Source: an uncultured Prevotella sp.
GTDB lineage: Bacteria; Bacteroidota; Bacteroidia; Bacteroidales; Bacteroidaceae
Direction of reading: 5' to 3'
Length of the DNA: 5,192 nucleotides
NCBI GenBank assembly: GCA_937916405.1
Contig: CALFUF010000150.1
Coordinates: forward strand, 1 to 5,192
Of this stretch, positions 1 to 5,192 are shown in pieces (the first letter of the stretch is position 1; each line of letters starts with the position of its first letter). Both the position numbers and the translations under genes were made by a program. The notes beneath the pieces are model-generated. The model was not told the DNA's origin. It did not search any database and was given only the letters and a program-made list of their open reading frames with translations.

Positions 1-1940
1 AAGACGCAAGGAAGTTGGTGAACCGTGAACTGGTCATTGTGGAGCAACATATCATGTCGGAACTCAGAAACGCAGAATTCTCCATGCACAAGATGTATGA
101 AGCGGTGGAGGATGATCTGGATGAGCCTCAGGTCATGGAAGCCATCACGCGAACCATCATGGAAGATAATCCTTTCCTCAAGGCTGCCGCTATCGCCTTT
201 GTCCCTCAGTTCTACCCCAAGAAAGGCTACTGGTATGAGCCACGTAGTATCCGCCAGGGTCATGAGATTATCTCGGAGGATATCGGTAGTGCAGACCATG
301 ACTATACCAAGATGGAGTGGTATCAAGACGGAGTGGCAAACAAAAGTAGACATGGATACTGGAGCAAGCCCTATATCGACCATTCCCAGAACAACACCTA
401 TATCATGTCACTAACCCTTCCCCTTTACCATGAAGAGAAGGTGACATGTGTTCTCTGTCTTGATATCGAATTGGCATGGCTGAGACAGATTTTGAAAGAG
501 GCAGAACCCTATCCCGGCAGCATTTGTAAGTTGCTGAACAAAGAGGGCAGCATACTGGTTGCTTCTGATGACATCCAGGAGGAAAACAGTGAATTCTTCA
601 TCGACAGCAAGGATATAGGCTATACCAACATGATGGTACAACTCGCCTGTCCCAAAAAAGCCGTCTATGGTGGCACTACCTTCCTCAACATGATTACTTT
701 GGGCATGTTACTGCTGGGGATGCTGCTGCTCGTATTTATTGTAAGAAAGACCATCATATACATCAACCATCTGACTATTGCCAAACAGCAACAGTATATG
801 ATGAATCAGGAGATGAGCATTGCCCATAATATACAAATGGATATCCTACAGCATGACTTTCCCAAAGAATTGTCTGCCACCCTACTACCGATGAAGGAGG
901 TGGGAGGTGACCTCTATGACTTCTACCAACAGGAAGACACGATCTATTTCATCATTGGAGATGTCAGCGGCAAAGGAATCCCCGCCGCTATGATGATGGC
1001 GGCAACGGTCAACCTGTTCCGCATGGCGGCACACCATTTCAGTACTCCCGCTGACATCATGAGCGAGATTAACCAAGTCTTGTCGGAACGTAATCCCAGC
1101 CTTATGTTTGTTACCGCTTTCGTGGGGAAGATAGACATGTTGCACGGATTGCTGACCTATTGTAATGCAGGTCATAACCCACCCATTATCAATAAATTCT
1201 TACTAAAGACAGACCCAGACATTCCCTTAGGCTATCAGACAGGCTATCCCTATCATCAATATGGTACCTTATTCCTTGAGGGCTCCCGCATCGTACTGTA
1301 TACAGACGGCATCACGGAGTCACGTAACGCTGATCATAGTATGATGGGAGTCAAACAACTACTCTCCATCGTAGATGTTCATTATACGGAACCAGTCTGC
1401 CAACTCAAGGATGCCATTGTCAGGGATACCAACCTATATGTTGGAAAGACCGAGCAAGTTGACGATATGACGGTGATGTGTATTGCCAACAACACCCCCC
1501 AGCAATCTCCTGCTCTCGTCATCACCAATGAGATAGAGGAAATACAAAGGGTGAAATCACTCTTACGGGAATTCTGCGACTGTCTGGGATGCGACCGAAA
1601 ACTGACCAGAAAGATCATGCTTGCTGTGGAGGAAGCCGTTGTAAACTGTATTAATTATGCTTATCCGAAAGGTGTTATTGGACGTATCGACATCGATATC
1701 CAAGCAACACCCGCCACCAGTGAGGAGCAAAAGGGTGACCTGACTGTCAGTATTACGGACAGTGGTGAGCCCTTCGACCCGACAGCCCGTCAGGAAGTGG
1801 ATGTAGAACAGACGGTTGATGACCGACAGGTTGGAGGGTTAGGCATCTACCTCTACCAACAATTGATGGACCAGGTACTTTATGAACGCACTGACGACGG
1901 GCGAAACATGCTCATTATGACAAAGATCATCAATAAATAA
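1..1940 (+). CDS. Cache-type sensor / PP2C (SpoIIE) phosphatase / RsbW-like kinase fusion, 5'-partial
   Basis: Membrane receptor predicted to phosphorylate and dephosphorylate a STAS partner. The frame is open to the window edge (first full codon at 3), so the TTG at 15 is probably internal and the N-terminal membrane segment lies outside. Residues below count from that TTG. Residues 1-220 resemble an extracytoplasmic dCache sensor (YWSKPYID near 115, then hydrophobic strands ending VLCLDIE). A transmembrane segment spans about 224-246. The PP2C domain covers about 266-495, with VGGDLYD (296-302), GDVSGKG (315-321), NAGHNPP (384-390), YTDGITE (429-435) and VDDMT (482-486), so the metal-binding acidic residues look intact. 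The HATPase_c domain covers about 503-640, with an N-box around EEAVVNCINYAYP, TDSGEPF (581-587) and VGGLGIYL (606-613). The stop is 8 bases before the STAS gene, implying co-transcription. Domain calls are strong; ligand and cellular role are unknown. Confidence 0.9.
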   Translation, partial: DARKLVNRELVIVEQHIMSELRNAEFSMHKMYEAVEDDLDEPQVMEAITRTIMEDNPFLKAAAIAFVPQFYPKKGYWYEPRSIRQGHEIISEDIGSADHDYTKMEWYQDGVANKSRHGYWSKPYIDHSQNNTYIMSLTLPLYHEEKVTCVLCLDIELAWLRQILKEAEPYPGSICKLLNKEGSILVASDDIQEENSEFFIDSKDIGYTNMMVQLACPKKAVYGGTTFLNMITLGMLLLGMLLLVFIVRKTIIYINHLTIAKQQQYMMNQEMSIAHNIQMDILQHDFPKELSATLLPMKEVGGDLYDFYQQEDTIYFIIGDVSGKGIPAAMMMAATVNLFRMAAHHFSTPADIMSEINQVLSERNPSLMFVTAFVGKIDMLHGLLTYCNAGHNPPIINKFLLKTDPDIPLGYQTGYPYHQYGTLFLEGSRIVLYTDGITESRNADHSMMGVKQLLSIVDVHYTEPVCQLKDAIVRDTNLYVGKTEQVDDMTVMCIANNTPQQSPALVITNEIEEIQRVKSLLREFCDCLGCDRKLTRKIMLAVEEAVVNCINYAYPKGVIGRIDIDIQATPATSEEQKGDLTVSITDSGEPFDPTARQEVDVEQTVDDRQVGGLGIYLYQQLMDQVLYERTDDGRNMLIMTKIINK

Positions 1941-1948
1941 TTTATTAT

Positions 1949-2251
1949 ATGAAAATCAATATCCAACAAAACGAGAAAGAGGTAGTGATATTCCTTCGTG
2001 GTGAACTCGACACCATTGCCACCACCCAGATGAATGAAGAACTAGGCCGTGTGACTGACCTGACGGATCACAAACTAGTGATAGATTGTAAGGATTTGGA
2101 ATATATCAGTTCCTCAGGACTGCGTTTCTTCATGCAACTGAAACGTAATAGTGAACAACGCGGAGGCAGTATTCAACTGCGTAATCTCAATGAAGACGTG
2201 GAGGAGATATTCCGACTGAGCGGTTTCCATCACATCTTCGACCTTCAGTAA
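1949..2251 (+). CDS. STAS-domain anti-sigma factor antagonist-like protein
   Basis: A 100-residue single-domain STAS protein of the SpoIIAA/RsbV type, of normal family length. It shows the expected pattern: N-terminal beta strands (VVIFLRGELDT, 12-22), a core strand LVIDCKDLEYI, then SSSGLRF (54-60). By alignment with SpoIIAA, Ser56, just before the glycine, is the predicted phospho-acceptor. The aspartate that precedes the serine pair in SpoIIAA is a serine here (Ser54). The C-terminal half (IFRLSGFHHIFDL) matches the usual STAS ending. It lies 8 bases after the phosphatase/kinase gene on the same strand, which makes it that protein's probable substrate: dephosphorylated by the PP2C domain and phosphorylated by the HATPase domain. 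The spacer (TTTATTAT) has no Shine-Dalgarno, as is common in Bacteroidetes. Its binding target is not visible here. The last 7 bases overlap the convergent phosphopantetheinyl transferase gene. Confidence 0.9.
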   Translation: MKINIQQNEKEVVIFLRGELDTIATTQMNEELGRVTDLTDHKLVIDCKDLEYISSSGLRFFMQLKRNSEQRGGSIQLRNLNEDVEEIFRLSGFHHIFDLQ

Positions 2252-2799
2252 GTGACGGAATAGATATAGCCCTGCTGTTCGTTAACGACCGTCTCTATCA
2301 CCTCCTGTCCAGTCAGGACGGTCTTCATGTCGCTGCGAATGCCCTCACCAGACAGTTTCAGGACCGCCTCCTTCATGGTCCAGAAACGGATAAACTCCTT
2401 GGCAGGATATGGCGAGAGGGTAATTTGTGCCAGTTCCTCGTCATTCATCGCATAGCGAGTTAATGTGTCCTTATATTCCCGGATGCTCTCGATATCGATA
2501 CCTACAGGACGGTCTGTTATGACACAGATAGCCGCTTCCCGACAATGACTGAGATTGAAATGGATCTCGGGATGTCCGATGATGGAGGGTTTGCCATGCT
2601 CCCCATACTCAAAGACAGGTTTCTCAGTGATACCATATTCCTTTTGCAGTCCTTCGCACAACAGCAGATAGGCTGCCGCACAGGTCTTGCGTCCCTGTTC
2701 GTGCTTAAACTTCAATGCCTGTTCCCGCCGTTGGTCAGACAACAAAGGGAGTGCCGCCTCGAAGTCAAAGCCAACGATATCATCATTCAAGTAAATCAT
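2245..2799 (-). CDS. 4'-phosphopantetheinyl transferase superfamily protein
   Basis: Predicted cytoplasmic enzyme that moves the 4'-phosphopantetheine arm from coenzyme A to a serine of an acyl or peptidyl carrier protein. The 184-residue product has the family signatures in order: FNLSH (81-85), GIDIE (100-104) with Mg-binding Asp102 and Glu104, and FWTMKEA (139-145) with the conserved Lys143 and Glu144. The length suits a compact Sfp/Gsp-like enzyme more than the about 120-residue AcpS type. I chose the ATG at 2799. The same frame runs upstream to an ATG at 2922, but that extension of 41 residues lies wholly over the rmuC 3' end and shows no family features. The chosen start leaves a 17-base overlap with rmuC, consistent with translational coupling; a weak purine-rich stretch (GCAGAGA) precedes it. 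The carrier-protein substrate is not encoded nearby, so the pathway served is unknown. Confidence 0.88.
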   Translation of the reverse strand: MIYLNDDIVGFDFEAALPLLSDQRREQALKFKHEQGRKTCAAAYLLLCEGLQKEYGITEKPVFEYGEHGKPSIIGHPEIHFNLSHCREAAICVITDRPVGIDIESIREYKDTLTRYAMNDEELAQITLSPYPAKEFIRFWTMKEAVLKLSGEGIRSDMKTVLTGQEVIETVVNEQQGYIYSVTY

Positions 2800-4114
2800 T
2801 CTCTGCTTTGGGAATACGACGGTTAGGATTCTCCTTGGCACCAAGGTCAATGAGTTCACGACCTTTCTGTACCACACTCTGACGACCCGTAAACAGTTTG
2901 TTGCCAGCAGACTCGAAGGCACGATGTGCTTGGTCGAGTTGCTCTCCTATCTTATGATATCGCTGGATGAAGTCACCCAGACGGTCTAATAATGACTCTG
3001 CGATGCCAAACACCTTCTCTTGATTCTCTGCCTGCTGGTTCTGTACCCATGCGATATGAATCATGTGGAGAATACCTAACAAGTTCTGCTCACCCGTGAT
3101 AAACACTTTCCGCTCAAAAGCCTCACGCCACAGTGTCGGGTCATTGGCAAGGGCGAGTTGCAACGAACTCTCAAAAGGCACGAACATAATCACGAAGTCA
3201 ACCGCCTCACGAGGTGCCTTGATATATTTGGAATAATCCTTACGTGCCAGTTCCGTGACATGGGAGCGAATCGATTTGATATGTTCCTGCAAGGCACGCT
3301 CTTTCTCCTCAGGATCCTCAGCATTCACATACCGCTGGTAAGCGACGAGCGATACTTTCGAGTCGATGACGGCATCCTGCCCTTGGGGATAGTGCAGGAT
3401 AACGTCAGGCTGCATCTCCTTCCCTGTATCATCGTTCTTCAGGGGTCTGCCCTGCTCGTCTCGCAACCGTGCCTGTACCTCATAATGAATACCCTCCGTC
3501 AGTCCCTGCGATGCAAGAAGATCACCCAGTATGATCTCCCCCATATTCCCGCTGACCTTATTATCACGACGCAACACATTAGCAAGCGATTCCGCTTTCT
3601 CACCAATCTCCTTGTTCGACTCCATCATCATGCGCAACTGCTCTCGGAGGGAAGCATTCTGCTCTGTATGGTCTTTGGTATTATCTTTGATTGCCTTACG
3701 CATCTCCGTGATAGCGTCTTTCAGCGGCTGGGTAATGGTACCCATATTCTCTTTATTTTCCTCCTTCAACCGCTGTGCCTGGGCATCCATCAGTTGCTGC
3801 GCCATCACACGTAGCTGCTCCTTGGTCGTCTTCAGCTGCTCATCGAACTGTTCACGAGCAGCTTTCAACTGTTCTATCGACTGTTCCCGTTGGGCACGCA
3901 ACTGGTCGGCAGCCTGCTCCCGCTGACTGCGCATCTGCTCGGCAAAACGCTCCTCGCTCTGTCGAAGTTCCTCTGTGCGCTGTTGGGAGAGCATCTGCAT
4001 CTCTGTCTCCTTCTTAGCGAGTTCAACATACAGTCGTCCTACTTTCTGGTTCATCACCAGATAGAGGACGACTGCACCTACAACGATGCCGATTACAATA
4101 TATAATGCAATCAT
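2783..4114 (-). CDS. rmuC: DNA recombination protein RmuC homologue
   Basis: A 443-residue RmuC-family protein. E. coli RmuC limits recombination-dependent inversions at short inverted repeats, and the family is predicted to have a restriction-nuclease-like (PD-(D/E)XK) fold. An N-terminal hydrophobic segment (about 3-20) followed by Lys24 and Arg27 suggests a membrane anchor with the rest in the cytoplasm. Residues about 28-175 form a long charged coiled coil, including a regular 11-residue repeat at 49-103. The RmuC core covers about 180-410: NMGEIILGDLL (190-200), PD at 236-237, and DSK at 251-253 within AVIDSKVSL, which fit the nuclease-like signature; FVPFES (311-316) and GEQNLLGIL (341-349) follow. 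It begins 15 bases after the GMP synthase gene, with no obvious Shine-Dalgarno, and overlaps the next gene by 17 bases, so it sits mid-operon. Family assignment is firm; the role in this organism is inferred. Confidence 0.93.
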   Translation of the reverse strand: MIALYIVIGIVVGAVVLYLVMNQKVGRLYVELAKKETEMQMLSQQRTEELRQSEERFAEQMRSQREQAADQLRAQREQSIEQLKAAREQFDEQLKTTKEQLRVMAQQLMDAQAQRLKEENKENMGTITQPLKDAITEMRKAIKDNTKDHTEQNASLREQLRMMMESNKEIGEKAESLANVLRRDNKVSGNMGEIILGDLLASQGLTEGIHYEVQARLRDEQGRPLKNDDTGKEMQPDVILHYPQGQDAVIDSKVSLVAYQRYVNAEDPEEKERALQEHIKSIRSHVTELARKDYSKYIKAPREAVDFVIMFVPFESSLQLALANDPTLWREAFERKVFITGEQNLLGILHMIHIAWVQNQQAENQEKVFGIAESLLDRLGDFIQRYHKIGEQLDQAHRAFESAGNKLFTGRQSVVQKGRELIDLGAKENPNRRIPKAENDLLE

Positions 4115-4129
4115 GCTAACGGCTAATGG

Positions 4130-5113
4130 TTACTCCCACTCTATGGTACCTGTGGGTTTCGGGGTCAGGTCATACAACACCCTGTTTACCCCAGGAACCT
4201 CCGTGATGATACGCTGGGTGATATGATGCAACAAGGTATAAGGAATCTCCTCGATGGTGGCTGTCATGGCATCTCGTGTGTTGACGGCACGGATAATCAC
4301 AGGCCAGTCCCAACTACGCTTATTGTCCTTCACACCCGTAGACTTGTAATCAGGAACAATGGTGAAGTACTGCCATACCTTACCCTCCAGTCCGTTCTTA
4401 GCAAACTCCTCACGGAGAATGGCATCACTCTCACGCAGAGCCTCCAGACGGTCACGGGTGATAGCTCCTGTACAGCGGACTCCCAGACCAGGACCAGGGA
4501 AAGGCTGACGGTACACCATATTATCAGGAAGTCCCAGTTCCTTGCCTACTACACGAACCTCATCCTTAAACAGCAACTTGATAGGTTCTACTAACTCAAA
4601 CTGCATATCCTCAGGCAGACCACCAACGTTGTGATGGGACTTTACGGGTCCTGACTCTACGATATCGGGATAGATAGTACCCTGCGCCAAGAAACTGATA
4701 CCCTCCAGTTTACGTGCCTCTTCCTCGAACACACGGATAAACTCCGCACCAATAATCTTGCGTTTCTGCTCAGGATCAGCAACGCCAGCCAGTTTATCCA
4801 AGAAACGGTCTGTGGCGTCCACATACACCAGATTGGCATTCAACTCATCACGGAACACACGAACAACCTGTTCAGGCTCACCCTTACGCAGCAGTCCATG
4901 ATTCACATGAACAGACACCAGCAGTTTGCCTACAGCCTTGATTAACAGAGCGGCAACTACCGATGAGTCAACACCACCTGAAAGTGCCAACAACACCTTC
5001 TTGTCACCAATCTGAGCTCTCAGCTCCTTGATTTGTTCCTCAATGTATTTCTGGGCTAAAGCGGGAGTTGTAATACGCTCCATGTCAGCCGGTCTCACAT
5101 TACCTGTATTCAT
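4130..5113 (-). CDS. guaA: GMP synthase ATP-pyrophosphatase subunit without an amidotransferase domain
   Basis: Converts XMP to GMP by ATP-dependent adenylylation and amination, the last step of de novo GMP synthesis, in the cytoplasm. The 327-residue product matches the synthetase part of GuaA: PP-loop LSGGVDSS (44-51), VNHGLLRKGE (70-79), AQGTIYPDIVESG (143-155), SHHNVGGLPED (159-169), RQPFPGPGLG (202-211), and a C-terminal dimerisation domain ending KPTGTIEWE. Family members often have aspartate where VNHGLL has asparagine. The roughly 190-residue glutamine amidotransferase domain found in most bacterial GuaA is absent. Homology starts near residue 21 (QKYIEEQIKEL), and an in-frame TGA at 5120-5122 sits just before the ATG, so this is not a mis-called start. 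It therefore resembles the archaeal-type GuaAb, which needs a separate glutaminase or free ammonia. GAGAAG upstream of the ATG may act as a ribosome site. First visible gene of the minus-strand operon. Confidence 0.93.
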   Translation of the reverse strand: MNTGNVRPADMERITTPALAQKYIEEQIKELRAQIGDKKVLLALSGGVDSSVVAALLIKAVGKLLVSVHVNHGLLRKGEPEQVVRVFRDELNANLVYVDATDRFLDKLAGVADPEQKRKIIGAEFIRVFEEEARKLEGISFLAQGTIYPDIVESGPVKSHHNVGGLPEDMQFELVEPIKLLFKDEVRVVGKELGLPDNMVYRQPFPGPGLGVRCTGAITRDRLEALRESDAILREEFAKNGLEGKVWQYFTIVPDYKSTGVKDNKRSWDWPVIIRAVNTRDAMTATIEEIPYTLLHHITQRIITEVPGVNRVLYDLTPKPTGTIEWE

Positions 5114-5160
5114 ATCTTCTCAATTTTAAAGTTAATACTTCTTCTATATAACTAACCTCT

Positions 5161-5185
5161 GCGAGGTGTTATAAAACGCCTCTGC
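5161..5185. other. Imperfect hairpin upstream of the GMP synthase gene
   Basis: GAGGTGTT (5163-5170) and AACGCCTC (5175-5182) pair over 8 positions, one of them a G-T wobble, around an ATAA loop. The outer GC (5161-5162) can pair with GC (5184-5185) across a one-base bulge. The left arm overlaps one copy of a 7-base direct repeat, CCTCTGC (5156-5162 and 5179-5185). On the minus strand no T-run follows the stem. On the plus strand only a short TTT follows before the window ends. It could be a leader structure for the minus-strand operon, a weak terminator, or part of an upstream coding sequence. The sequence does not decide between these. Confidence 0.3.
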
Positions 5186-5192
5186 TTTCGGT

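Noticed and set aside
15..17. TTG at 15 as the true start of the phosphatase/kinase gene
   Set aside because: The frame is open to the left edge, and a Cache receptor needs an N-terminal membrane segment that is missing here, so the real start should lie outside the window.
885..1175. Minus-strand open frames opposite the PP2C domain
   Set aside because: Antisense to intact catalytic motifs of the phosphatase, with no domain of their own.
2800..2922. Longer N-terminus for the phosphopantetheinyl transferase, starting at the ATG at 2922
   Set aside because: The extra 41 residues lie entirely over the rmuC 3' end and show no family features; the ATG at 2799 gives a normal-length protein.
3158..3814. 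218-codon open frame on the plus strand opposite rmuC
   Set aside because: It lies entirely antisense to a well-supported gene, has no recognisable domain, and its leucine- and histidine-rich composition fits a shadow of the rmuC reading frame.
3531..4105. Further plus-strand open frames opposite the RmuC coiled coil
   Set aside because: Serine-, cysteine- and alanine-rich shadows of the repeated Gln/Glu/Arg codons on the other strand; no independent coding signal.
5127..5134. TAACTTTA on the minus strand as a Bacteroidetes -7 promoter box (consensus TAnnTTTG) for the guaA operon
   Set aside because: It matches five of six fixed positions, but the best upstream candidate for the -33 TTTG box is TTAG at 17 bases rather than 19-21, and the implied leader is only a few bases long. 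Too weak to annotate.
5114..5192. Purine riboswitch in the guaA leader
   Set aside because: The 79 bases lack the three-stem layout and conserved loop sequences of purine riboswitch aptamers, and only one imperfect hairpin is visible.

Overview
This window looks like a gene-dense stretch of a Bacteroidales chromosome, with a Prevotella-like relative as a reasonable guess. Supporting signs are intermediate base composition, gene starts lacking strong Shine-Dalgarno sequences, very short intergenic gaps and the flavour of the protein sequences. This taxonomic call rests on general impression, not on a marker gene. The window holds five genes in two convergent blocks that meet tail to tail at about 2245-2251, where the two last genes overlap by 7 bases.

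Left block (plus strand, 1-2251): a 5'-truncated membrane signalling protein, followed 8 bases later by a small STAS-domain protein. The large protein has an extracytoplasmic Cache-like sensor, one transmembrane segment, a SpoIIE/PP2C-type serine phosphatase and a C-terminal RsbW-like kinase (HATPase_c) domain. Together they form a compact partner-switching module: one receptor carries both the phosphatase and the opposing kinase, and the STAS protein is the expected phospho-switch. No sigma factor, anti-sigma factor or other output protein is encoded here, so the target of the switch is unknown. This is the most interesting item in the window.

Right block (minus strand, read from 5113 down to 2245): a GMP synthase ATP-pyrophosphatase protein lacking the usual N-terminal glutamine amidotransferase domain (guaA-like), then rmuC, then a 4'-phosphopantetheinyl transferase. 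Spacing is 15 bases between the first two genes and a 17-base overlap between the last two, so a single transcript is likely. The products serve unrelated housekeeping roles (GMP synthesis, DNA maintenance, carrier-protein activation), so the cluster looks like an operon of convenience rather than a pathway.

The rightmost 79 bases (5114-5192) are the only appreciable non-coding stretch. They hold an imperfect hairpin and a 7-base direct repeat, but no promoter I can defend. I see no tRNA, rRNA, CRISPR array, insertion sequence or phage gene. Nothing here amounts to a clearly new system. The receptor/STAS switch with no visible output and the amidotransferase-less GMP synthase are the points most worth following up.
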